Source of the DNA: Nocardia mikamii NBRC 108933
GTDB taxonomy: Bacteria; Actinomycetota; Actinomycetes; Mycobacteriales; Mycobacteriaceae
Direction: 5' to 3'
NCBI RefSeq assembly: GCF_001613505.1
Contig: NZ_BDCM01000008.1
Location: 1-64,000, forward strand
DNA: 64,000 bases
Part shown: in pieces, positions 25,150 to 33,137 of the stretch
How positions within the stretch are numbered: position 1 is the stretch's first letter
Layout of the letters: every line of letters begins with the position of its first letter
Program-made: the position numbers and the translations under genes
Notes under the pieces: generated by a model
Told to the model about the DNA's origin: nothing
The model's database searches: none
What the model saw: the letters and a program-made list of their open reading frames with translations, nothing else

Positions 25150-26070
25150 ATGTCCTTCGACTTCGACGATATGCTGGGCAAGATCAAGTCCCGGCAGTGG
25201 GCGCTGGCCGATATCGACTGGGACGCACCGGGTGCGGAACTGATCGACCCCGAGCTGCACGCCAAGCTGACGCCGTTCATGGCGGATCTGATGTGGATCG
25301 AGAACGTCGGCGCGCGCGGCTTCGCCGCGATGGCGAAGAAGGCCCCGACGCAGACGCTGCGCGAGATCTACCGATATTTCCACGCCGAGGAACAACGCCA
25401 CGCCAACGCCGAACTGGCCCTGATGCGGCGCTGGGGCATGCTAGACGGCGACGAGATCCCCGAGCCGAATATCAACGTCAAGCTGGTCATCGACTTCCTC
25501 GACAAGTACGCCGACGGCATGTCGCTGTCGTTTCTGGGCACGGTGATTCCGATGCTGGAGGTGGCCCTCGACGGCGCGTTGATCAAATTCGTCACCGACG
25601 AGATCGCCGATCCGGTCGCTCAGGAGGTGTTTCACAAGATCAACTCCGACGAATCCCGGCATCTGGCCACCGATTACGCGGTGATGGAACTGCTCGGGCA
25701 CTCCACCGCCCGCAAACTCGCGATCGACCTGGTCGGCGGCTGGGTGAAGCCGTCGCTGATGATCGGTGTGCTCAGCTATGTGCCGCTGCTGAACAAGATG
25801 CGCGACAACATCGTCGCGATGGGCGTCGACGAGGACAAACTGTATGCCGCGATGCGCCGGTTCAAGGCGGTCGGGGAGCGCACGCCCGTGGTGAATCGGG
25901 TGCCGATGTACCGGATCGTCAAGATGCACAGCGATTGGGTCATCAACCGCGACCACCCCTACCACCTGCTGGCCGACACACTGGTGAAGGTGACCGCCCG
26001 CATCCCTTCCCGGGTGCTGCCCGCGCAGCCCACCTGGTCGAAGGAATTGACCTACGAGCCGGTCGCATGA
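25150..26070 (+). CDS. di-iron ferritin-like domain protein
   Basis: A 306-residue helical protein. Likely iron ligands are Glu51 (WIENVGARGF), Glu81-x2-His84 (EEQRH), Glu137 (MLEVALDG) and Glu168-x2-His171 (DESRH), the two Glu plus two E-x-x-H pattern of di-iron carboxylate enzymes. I do not know a defined reaction for this subgroup. Its start follows the SDR stop by 1 bp and its stop overlaps the monooxygenase start (ATGA), so all four products are made together. It might be a second oxygen-activating enzyme acting on the same substrate. Confidence 0.82.
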   Translation: MSFDFDDMLGKIKSRQWALADIDWDAPGAELIDPELHAKLTPFMADLMWIENVGARGFAAMAKKAPTQTLREIYRYFHAEEQRHANAELALMRRWGMLDGDEIPEPNINVKLVIDFLDKYADGMSLSFLGTVIPMLEVALDGALIKFVTDEIADPVAQEVFHKINSDESRHLATDYAVMELLGHSTARKLAIDLVGGWVKPSLMIGVLSYVPLLNKMRDNIVAMGVDEDKLYAAMRRFKAVGERTPVVNRVPMYRIVKMHSDWVINRDHPYHLLADTLVKVTARIPSRVLPAQPTWSKELTYEPVA

Positions 26071-27593
26071 CTACGGGCCGATATACCGTGCTGGACGTCG
26101 CGATCGTCGGAGCCGGATTCGCCGGGATCGGGGCCGCGATCCGGTTGCGGCAGCGCGGAATCACGAATATCGCACTCTTCGAACGGGACCGGCGCGTGGG
26201 CGGCACCTGGCGCGACAACACCTATCCGGGCGCGGCCTGCGATATCCCGTCGCGGCTGTACTCCTACAGCTTCGCGCCGAATCCGGACTGGTCGCACACC
26301 TACTCCGGTAGTGCGGAAATCCTCGGCTACATCGATACGATGGTCGAGAAGTTCGCACTCGGCGGTTCGATTCGCTTCGGGCACACCGTATCCGGCCTGG
26401 CCTTCGACGAGTCGGCGGGGGAATGGGAGATCGTCTTCGCCACCGGCCACGCACCGGTGCGGGCCCGTTCGGTGGTGGTCGCGTCCGGGCCGCTGGCCAA
26501 TGCGAGCCTGCCGGACATCCCGGGACGCGACAGCTACGAGGGTCATATGATCCACTCCGCCCGCTGGGATCACGACTACGACTTCGCCGGCAAGAAGGTG
26601 GCCGTGGTCGGCACCGGCGCCAGCGCGGTCCAGATCGTGCCGGAACTGGTGGAGCGGGCCGAGTCGGTGAAGGTCTTCCAGCGCACGCCGGGCTGGGTCC
26701 TGCCGCGGATCAACCGGCGCACCACCGGCCTGACCCGGCAGCTGTACCGGCACCTGCCGCTCACCCAGCAGCTTGCCCGGCAGGCATGGTTCTGGGGGCA
26801 CGAATCGGTGGCGCTGGGCGTGGTGTGGAATACCCCGCTGACCCGGATCGTGGAATCGGTGGCATCGGCTCATCTGCACAGCCAGGTGCGCGACCCGTGG
26901 TTGCGGCGGCAGCTGACTCCCGACTTCCGGGCCGGATGCAAGCGGCTGCTGATGAGCAGCGACTACTACCCGGCGCTGCAGCGCGACAACTGCACGCTGG
27001 TCACCTGGCCGATCGCGGGAATGTCGCCGGCGGGGATCCGCACCGCCGAGGGGATCGAGCACCGGTTCGACTGCATCGTGTTCGCCACCGGTTTCGAGGT
27101 GTCCAAGGCGGGTGCGCCGATCCCGATCACCGGCCGGGGCGGCCGCGTGCTCGACGACGAATGGCGCAGGGGCGCATACGCGTACAAGAGTGTGACCGTC
27201 GCCGGTTATCCGAATCTGTTCTTCACCTTCGGACCCAATTCCGGCCCCGGGCACAATTCGGCGCTGGTGTACATGGAGGCGCAGATCGACTATCTGGCCG
27301 CCGCGATCGGCATGCTGCTCGAGCGGAATCTGCATTCGCTCGAGGTGCGCCGCGACCGGCAGGACCGCTACAACCACCGCCTGCAGCGCAGGCTGCGGGC
27401 GACCACCTGGAATTCCGGGTGCCGCAGCTGGTATCTGACCGAGGACGGGTTCAACGCGACGATGTTCCCCGGCTTCGGCAGTCAGTTCACCGGTCAGCTC
27501 GCCACGGTCGATCCGCGCGACTATGTGCTGATCCCCGGGCGCGGCGGCGGGCGCGCGCCTGTCGCCGATCAGGCGGTGACCTCGTTGGGCTAA
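26067..27593 (+). CDS. flavin-dependent Baeyer-Villiger-type monooxygenase
   Basis: A 508-residue class B flavoprotein. GAGFAG (15-20) binds FAD, GTGASA (182-187) binds NADPH, and YEGHMIHSARW (157-167) is the Baeyer-Villiger fingerprint F-x-G-x3-H-x3-W with Tyr for Phe. VGGTWRDNTYPGAACDI is also typical. It inserts oxygen next to a ketone to give an ester or lactone, which the esterase of the same operon could open. The arrangement recalls the mycobacterial mymA operon (monooxygenase, lipase, SDR) but with a di-iron gene added. Confidence 0.92.
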   Translation: MTTGRYTVLDVAIVGAGFAGIGAAIRLRQRGITNIALFERDRRVGGTWRDNTYPGAACDIPSRLYSYSFAPNPDWSHTYSGSAEILGYIDTMVEKFALGGSIRFGHTVSGLAFDESAGEWEIVFATGHAPVRARSVVVASGPLANASLPDIPGRDSYEGHMIHSARWDHDYDFAGKKVAVVGTGASAVQIVPELVERAESVKVFQRTPGWVLPRINRRTTGLTRQLYRHLPLTQQLARQAWFWGHESVALGVVWNTPLTRIVESVASAHLHSQVRDPWLRRQLTPDFRAGCKRLLMSSDYYPALQRDNCTLVTWPIAGMSPAGIRTAEGIEHRFDCIVFATGFEVSKAGAPIPITGRGGRVLDDEWRRGAYAYKSVTVAGYPNLFFTFGPNSGPGHNSALVYMEAQIDYLAAAIGMLLERNLHSLEVRRDRQDRYNHRLQRRLRATTWNSGCRSWYLTEDGFNATMFPGFGSQFTGQLATVDPRDYVLIPGRGGGRAPVADQAVTSLG

Positions 27594-27692
27594 TGTCGAC
27601 ACGATGCGTCGCGCCCGGGCTGCTCACACGGGCCGGGGGCGGGTGCGACGCGGGTCGGCGTCCGGCACGAGGAAAGGGTGGGCGAGAACGGG

Positions 27693-28451
27693 ATGGCGGA
27701 GTACCGCATCGATGAACTCGCCCGTGCCGCAGGCACAACCAGCCGCAATGTGCGCGCCTACCAGGAACGCGGCCTGCTGCCGCCGCCGGTGCGCCGGATC
27801 GGGCGAGCGCTGATCTACGACGACTCCCATCTGGAGCGGTTGAAGATCATCGACGTGCTGTTGCAGCGCGGCTTCACCACCGCCCATATCGCCGATTTCA
27901 TCACCGGCTGGGAAACGGGTAAGGACCTCACCGAGATCCTGGGACTGCAGCATGCGGTCACCGCCGCCTGGGGGCAACAGGACGAGACGCTGCAGGTACC
28001 CCGCGAACTGATCGACACCTTCCTCGGCGAGGAGGCGGCCGATCCGGAGATCCTGGACCGTCTCGCCGAACTCGGGCTGGCCCGGATCGGCACGGAGACA
28101 GTCGAATTCACCGACCCCCAGCTGCTCGAGAACTTCGCCGAACTGCACGGTTACGGGTTCCGGCTGGGCCGGCTGGCCGATCTGCAGGCCGCCGTCAGCG
28201 GACGCCTGGACGAGATCGCCCACGACATGATGGCGGCCGCCAAGGAACATATCGTCGACACGCACGGCCCCGGCTGGCTGCCCGACACCGACGACGAAAT
28301 CGCCGAAACGGCCAAGATGCTCAATCATTTGCGTGGTCTCGCCATCACGGCGGTGAACAACACCCTGGCACGGTCGCTGGACCGCGTGCTGCGGGAGGAA
28401 CTGGGCGACTATCTCGCCGAGGCCGTGGACCGCCGCGCCAAGGAGAACTGA
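27693..28451 (+). CDS. MerR-family transcriptional regulator
   Basis: A 252-residue regulator. The N-terminal MerR winged helix is clear: YRIDELARAAGTTSRNVRAY, ERGLLPPP and DDSHLERLKII. The rest is a long helical domain with no Cys metal site, suggesting an organic effector. ATG 27693 fits the usual MerR N-terminus; GTG 27678 in the same frame sits after GAGGAAAGG and is possible. It follows the monooxygenase by about 100 bp on the same strand and may control that operon. Confidence 0.85.
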   Translation: MAEYRIDELARAAGTTSRNVRAYQERGLLPPPVRRIGRALIYDDSHLERLKIIDVLLQRGFTTAHIADFITGWETGKDLTEILGLQHAVTAAWGQQDETLQVPRELIDTFLGEEAADPEILDRLAELGLARIGTETVEFTDPQLLENFAELHGYGFRLGRLADLQAAVSGRLDEIAHDMMAAAKEHIVDTHGPGWLPDTDDEIAETAKMLNHLRGLAITAVNNTLARSLDRVLREELGDYLAEAVDRRAKEN

Positions 28452-28466
28452 CCCGCGCCCGCGCGG

Positions 28467-29192
28467 TCAGGACCGGCCGGGGCCACTCCCGGGCGCCGCC
28501 GCCGCGCTCGCGCCGCGCCGGATTTCCAGCCGCCGTTCCAGTCCGTCGATGATCAGGGCGAGATCGAATTCGAACTGTTCACCGACACGCCCGTCGGTCT
28601 CGCGAGCGGCGGCGACCGCACGCAGCAGCGGGAATCCGGACTCGTTACCCAGCGTGCGCCGCACTGCGGCCGCCTGCGGGTCGATCGGCCCGCCGCCGGC
28701 GTCGAGGGCTTCGCGCGCGGCCGAATAGGACACCGCCGCAACGAGTTTCAGCGTGCGACCGGCTTCGCTCGCATCCAGTCCGGCACGGACCAGCGCCGCC
28801 ATGGTCCGCTCGACCAGGCGCAGCGCCGACAGCCCCGCCTTCCCGTCGAACCGGACGTAGGCGATGAGCGCGCCGACCTGCACCAGGGCGTCCACGACCG
28901 CGTGGCCGAACAAACCCAGCAATTCGCGCCAGTCCGCACGCTCGGGTAGATCGACCCGGCCGAAACCGGTGTCGAATGCGTCGAACGCGACCAGCTCGAG
29001 CAGGCCCTGGCGATCGCTGACGTGATAGTTGAGCGATTTGCGATGCACGCCCAGCGCATCGGCCACCGCCTGCATGGTCAAATTCTCCGGCTCCAGATCG
29101 CGTGCGGCGGCGAGGATGCGGCGGCGGTTCAGGCGGGGTGGGCGCCCGCGACGACGCCCCGCGGCGACCACGGCCTCACCGGAATCTGCCAT
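28467..29192 (-). CDS. TetR-family regulator (TetR_C-type)
   Basis: A 241-residue regulator. RRRGRPPRLNRRRILAAARD leads into the HTH at about 42-62 (LTMQAVADALGVHRKSLNYH). The region beyond resembles the long C-terminal domain of tetracycline-repressor-type members. ATG 29192 was chosen; an upstream extension is Arg-rich and unlikely. It is divergent from another TetR gene across 200 bp and converges on the MerR gene with 15 bp between stops. Confidence 0.87.
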   Translation of the reverse strand: MADSGEAVVAAGRRRGRPPRLNRRRILAAARDLEPENLTMQAVADALGVHRKSLNYHVSDRQGLLELVAFDAFDTGFGRVDLPERADWRELLGLFGHAVVDALVQVGALIAYVRFDGKAGLSALRLVERTMAALVRAGLDASEAGRTLKLVAAVSYSAAREALDAGGGPIDPQAAAVRRTLGNESGFPLLRAVAAARETDGRVGEQFEFDLALIIDGLERRLEIRRGASAAAAPGSGPGRS

Positions 29193-29392
29193 GGGTGGCC
29201 TCGCTGTTCCTCGGAAGGCGGCGGTCGGCACGACGCGTCGCACAACACTGGGCGAGCGCGCCGCATGTCGAGCGTAGCCACTTTTTCCCGGCCGGAGAAA
29301 AGAATGTGGGAACTTTCCCGGTCTCGGCGGGGTCGTGCGCCGGGCTAGGATCGACGATCGGTCCTCGGGCGAAGACCAGGCAGGAGTATGTG

Positions 29393-30049
29393 ATGGCGTC
29401 GAAAGCCGCCGGGCAGCGTCGCCGGCCCACGCAGGAGCGGGCCAAGGCGACCCGGGAGCACATACTCGACACCGCCGCCCGGCTGTTCGGCGAGCGCGGC
29501 ATCGCCAACACCTCGACCAACCGGATCGCCGCCGAGGCCGGTATGAGCATCGGCACCGTATACCGTTACTTCTCCGATCGCACCGTCATCGTCGAGGAGC
29601 TGCTCGCGCGCCTGCTCGAGAACATCGAAAAGCGCGCCACCGAAAGCATTTTCGACCGCTCGGACGCCACCATGCACGAGTTGACCGCGCGCCTGCTGAA
29701 CTCGATCGCCGAGGAACTGGTGGCCAACGCGCTGCTGGTCCGCGCGCTGGTCGCCGGGGTGCAGTTCTACAGCAGCGGCATTCCGGAGTTCGAGCCGCGG
29801 CTGCGCCTGCTGATCAAGGTGCTGCTGATCCAGGTGCTCGGCCCCGGCGACGATCACGAATACGACGTGATGACCTTCGTGGTGATCAACACCGGCTTCT
29901 CCGCGGTGCTGCGGGCCTCGGCCATCGAATTCGACGAGCAGCAGCGCCGCGAGGCCATCGATATGACGGCGCACATGATCGGCGACTGGATCGAAGCCGA
30001 GGCCGCGCGGCGCAGCGGCGCCGGTGCCCCGGCGCCGCGCCTCAGATGA
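29393..30049 (+). CDS. TetR-family regulator
   Basis: A 218-residue regulator. RERAKATREHIL-type basic N-arm is followed by the HTH at about 40-60 (TSTNRIAAEAGMSIGTVYRY) and a helical effector domain. ATG 29393 has CAGGAG 7 bp upstream. Its 3' end overlaps the convergent cholesterol oxidase gene by 8 bp. One of three TetR genes around that oxidase, so it may belong to sterol-responsive control; no operator was identified with confidence. Confidence 0.9.
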   Translation: MASKAAGQRRRPTQERAKATREHILDTAARLFGERGIANTSTNRIAAEAGMSIGTVYRYFSDRTVIVEELLARLLENIEKRATESIFDRSDATMHELTARLLNSIAEELVANALLVRALVAGVQFYSSGIPEFEPRLRLLIKVLLIQVLGPGDDHEYDVMTFVVINTGFSAVLRASAIEFDEQQRREAIDMTAHMIGDWIEAEAARRSGAGAPAPRLR

Positions 30050-31640
30050 CGGTGCCGATATCGGCGGCGACGATGCGGTCGAGCGCGCGTTCGGCGACCG
30101 CGGCGATGGTCATCGACGGATTGCAGGCCGCGGTACTGCCGGGAACCAGGGCGCCGTCGAGAACGTAGAGACCGCGTGTGCCGTGGACTCGGCCCTCCAG
30201 GTCGCAGACCGTGCCCATCGGCGCGCCACCGAGTGGATGCCAGGTGCTCGGGGCCGCGGCATTGGTGTCGAGCACGGTACTGCCGGGTCCCGCGATGGCA
30301 TGGACGCGTGCGGCGATGCGCTGCTGCAGTGCGGCGTCGGCGTCGGCGGGCCAGTACAGTTTCGCGTCGTCGGTGGCCGCGTCGTAGGCGAGATGTCCAC
30401 GGCCGCCGGTGATTCCGAATCCGACCAGCATGGTCGAATGCGCGTCGACACCGGCCGGTGGAATCGACGCCTGGATCACGGTATTCGCGATGGCCGGGTC
30501 GTCCCACTCCTTGCTGCCGTAGACCACCGGCCCGCCCTGGGCGGTGCCGAAATCGTCGGTGGCGCTGGTCCAGGTGAAGATCCGGTCGCCGTTGTTGCCC
30601 CACTGACCGCCGAGGCCGTCGGGTAGATCCGGGATCTGTCCCTTCGCGCCGGCCCGCAGCAGCAGCTTGGTGGTGTTGATACTGCCCGCGGCCATGATCA
30701 GCGCGTTCGAGGTGAGAACGAGTTGTTCGACGACCCGTCCGGCGGTATCGATCCGATCGACGCTGATCTGCCAGCGGCCGTCGGGCTTCCGCGCCACATC
30801 GGTGACCTCGTGCTGGGTTCGCACGGTGGCGCGGCCGGTGGCCTCGGCGCGCGCGAGATACGTGACGTCGACGGAATGTTTGCCGCCGTTGTTCACCCCC
30901 AGCGCGCAGTCGCCGTTGATGTAGGAGGGTTTCATCTCGCCGCGCACCTCGCGCAGCGCGAAGTTCCAGTCGATCGGCATGGGGATCTTCGACAGCTCGT
31001 AGCCGGCCGCGCCGACGTTGCGCGCGAACGCCCGGGAGGGCAGATAGGTGGGGCTGTCGATCAGTTCGTCGGGGGCCACGCCCGTGCCCAGCATCCGCGC
31101 CACCCGCGGATAGTGCTCCCGCGCCATCAGGGCGTAATCGAGTTCGGCGGGGAAGACCTCGGAGAAGGTCGCCTCGGTCGGCTGCAGTGTCATGCCCTGG
31201 TACACCAGCGAGCCGCCGCCGACACCCGCGGCGCAGACCGCGGTCATGTTCTCCCCGACGACGGCCTCGAGCAGGCCGGTGTACGGCTCGAGCGCCACCG
31301 GCACGCCCAGTACCTCGGGAGCGGAGCGGTACCAGAGCATGCGCCGGTCGGGCCGGGACGGGTGCGGGAAGGTGTCGGCATTCGGGCCGGTCGGCCAGCG
31401 CATACCGCGTTCGAGGACCAGGACGTCGACGCCGGCTTCAGCCAGCCGTAGCGCGCTTACGCCGCCGCCGAATCCGGAGCCGATGATGACGACCCGATGA
31501 TCTTCCCTGGTCAGCGGGACCGACGTCTGCCGCCGTCCGGTTGTCATCCAGGGCTGGGCGCTCGCGGTGGCCGCGGTGGCCAGAGTCAGTCCGGCGGCGG
31601 TGGCGCCGAGCAGAAAGGAGCGTCGCTTCATCGGGGTCAT
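30042..31640 (-). CDS. secreted GMC-type cholesterol oxidase
   Basis: A 532-residue FAD enzyme exported by the Tat route: KRRSFL (5-10) carries the twin arginine, followed by a hydrophobic segment and ASA cleavage site near residue 28. VVIIGSGFGGG binds FAD non-covalently; VGGGSLVYQGM and the C-terminal WHPLGGAPMG (His468) and CNPSMTIAA (Asn507) match the active-site His and Asn of Streptomyces/Brevibacterium class I cholesterol oxidases. It oxidises 3-beta-hydroxysterols to 3-keto-4-ene products and H2O2. ATG 31640 follows GGAGAG. A divergent TetR gene lies 290 bp upstream. Confidence 0.92.
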   Translation of the reverse strand: MTPMKRRSFLLGATAAGLTLATAATASAQPWMTTGRRQTSVPLTREDHRVVIIGSGFGGGVSALRLAEAGVDVLVLERGMRWPTGPNADTFPHPSRPDRRMLWYRSAPEVLGVPVALEPYTGLLEAVVGENMTAVCAAGVGGGSLVYQGMTLQPTEATFSEVFPAELDYALMAREHYPRVARMLGTGVAPDELIDSPTYLPSRAFARNVGAAGYELSKIPMPIDWNFALREVRGEMKPSYINGDCALGVNNGGKHSVDVTYLARAEATGRATVRTQHEVTDVARKPDGRWQISVDRIDTAGRVVEQLVLTSNALIMAAGSINTTKLLLRAGAKGQIPDLPDGLGGQWGNNGDRIFTWTSATDDFGTAQGGPVVYGSKEWDDPAIANTVIQASIPPAGVDAHSTMLVGFGITGGRGHLAYDAATDDAKLYWPADADAALQQRIAARVHAIAGPGSTVLDTNAAAPSTWHPLGGAPMGTVCDLEGRVHGTRGLYVLDGALVPGSTAACNPSMTIAAVAERALDRIVAADIGTVI

Positions 31641-31736
31641 GCACTCTCCATCAAGACCTACAGGTACGTAACATCGGTCGCGGGGTTCGCCTGGGCCGCG
31701 AAAACAGGATGCGTGCCCGGGGTGTGTGACCGAAAC

Positions 31737-31760
31737 CAACCGGACAACTGTCTCCGGTTG
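31737..31760. promoter_or_regulatory. inverted repeat in the cholesterol oxidase/TetR divergent region
   Basis: CAACCGGA (31737-31744) and TCCGGTTG (31753-31760) are perfect 8-bp arms around an 8-bp spacer. It lies between the divergent oxidase and TetR genes, about 100 bp from the oxidase start, so it is the best operator candidate for the 31931 TetR protein. Confidence 0.55.
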
Positions 31761-31930
31761 CTAGGGCAGTGTGTACGACCGGGCTCGTCTCGTCAACCGC
31801 ACCGTGTTCCGATCGAGGTGGCGGAGGGTTCGGCTTCGTGAAATCGGCACGCGCCGAAGGACACCGGGTGCGGGTGGCGGCATCCGTCCGCGGTGTCGAG
31901 TCGTGGAACGCGTGCGGTAACGTCGATCAG

Positions 31931-32500
31931 ATGACCTCGTCACCCCGGGCCAATCGAGGGCCGAAGGCCGCTGCGGCGAACCGACGGGCATTGGTTCGCG
32001 CGGCGCGGGAGGTGTTCGCCGAGAACGGCTTCGACGCACCGCTGAATTCGATCGCCCGCGCGGCGGGAGTGGGCCCGGGCGTGCTGTACCGGCATTTCCC
32101 GACCCGCGAATCGATGATTCTGGCGGTGTTCGACGACAACGTCGTCGCCATCGAGGAGGTGGCGAATCGGCCGGGGACCACGGCGGTGGATCTGCTGGAT
32201 TTCATCGTCGACCAGATCGCGGTGTCGGCCGGATTCATCGCCACCATCGACCCCACCGGTTTCGACGATCCGCGGCTGTTCGAGGTGTCGCGCCGGCTCG
32301 TCGACCTGATCGGCGCCAAACTGGCCGATACCGATCTGCGCGGCTCGCTGCGCCCGGAACTCACCGCCGAGGATGTCGTGACCGCACTGGCCATGCTGGC
32401 GGCCGTGCTCATCAAAACCGAACTTCCGGCGCGTCAGGCCACCGCCCGGCGCGCCTGGACCCTGCTGATGCGCGGGCTCAGCCGCGAATCCGGCAGCTGA
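31931..32500 (+). CDS. TetR-family regulator
   Basis: A 189-residue regulator with the HTH at about 38-58 (APLNSIARAAGVGPGVLYRH) and TRESMILAV after it. ATG 31931 is used; it fits the usual N-arm length. It is divergent from the secreted cholesterol oxidase and probably regulates it through the inverted repeat at 31737-31760. The stop is 7 bp from the convergent stop of the 32508 gene. Confidence 0.9.
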   Translation: MTSSPRANRGPKAAAANRRALVRAAREVFAENGFDAPLNSIARAAGVGPGVLYRHFPTRESMILAVFDDNVVAIEEVANRPGTTAVDLLDFIVDQIAVSAGFIATIDPTGFDDPRLFEVSRRLVDLIGAKLADTDLRGSLRPELTAEDVVTALAMLAAVLIKTELPARQATARRAWTLLMRGLSRESGS

Positions 32501-32507
32501 GCCGGGT

Positions 32508-32948
32508 TCAGGCGGCCAGGTCGGAGGGTTCGAACGGTGCGAAGAAGGCGCCCATCCCGCCGGCGGCCAGCACATCGCCGAGCGCGATGAAATCGTAACT
32601 GCCGCTGGACTTTCCGGCCACCGCGCGCACCTCGGCCAGGATATCGCCGGTGTCGTGGCGCAGCAGCCGGTGTCGTGCCCGGATCAGATCCTCCGCCGGC
32701 ACCCGCACGTGCGCGTGGGCCAGCATCAGATGCAGGCACAGCTGCTGAGCAGGGGTCGCCGGGCCTAGCGGGCGACCCGAGGACAGGTCGGCCTCGAGCT
32801 GGTCGAAGGTCTGAGCCAGGTAGAACAGGAATACCGGGCGCGGACTGTGCAGCAGGACGGCACGCACCTCGTCGCCGAGCAGTCGCGCCGCGCTGCACAA
32901 CGCCGCGGTGAGGTGCTGGTTCGGTTCGGTGCTGTCGAAGTCGCTCAT
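32508..32948 (-). CDS. hypothetical helical protein
   Basis: A 146-residue soluble, mainly helical protein of unknown family. It has no signal peptide, membrane helix or metal motif. ATG 32948 follows GGGAGAG and overlaps the stop of the truncated SDR frame (ATGA), so the two are translated in sequence. An alternative start at 32966 exists without a better ribosome-binding site. Function unknown. Confidence 0.6.
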   Translation of the reverse strand: MSDFDSTEPNQHLTAALCSAARLLGDEVRAVLLHSPRPVFLFYLAQTFDQLEADLSSGRPLGPATPAQQLCLHLMLAHAHVRVPAEDLIRARHRLLRHDTGDILAEVRAVAGKSSGSYDFIALGDVLAAGGMGAFFAPFEPSDLAA

Positions 32949-33085
32949 CTGTACTCTCCCAACCACGCGATGTCGACGGCGATGATGTCGGCGCCCTGGC
33001 GCGCCACCCGTACCGCGCGGGCACGGCCCGGCCCGGGGGCGGACGCGGTGACGAATGCGACCCGGTCGGTGCCTGTGCCGGTCAT
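32945..33085 (-). pseudogene. N-terminal stub of a short-chain dehydrogenase
   Basis: From ATG 33085 a 46-residue frame reads VAFVTASAPGPGRARAVRVA then QGADIIAVDI and stops. This matches the first beta-alpha-beta unit of actinobacterial SDRs of the mycofactocin-linked type, whose motif VTGAARGQGRxHAVxLAxEGADIIAxDI is altered here (Gly after Thr is Ala; the loop is SAPGPG). The active-site part is missing. Its stop overlaps the next start as ATGA, so the stub may now serve as an upstream coupling frame. Confidence 0.65.
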
Positions 33086-33137
33086 ATGCCCTCCTGTGAC
33101 CCGGTGCGGAAAATTCACGGCGCGAACGGGTTTCGAT

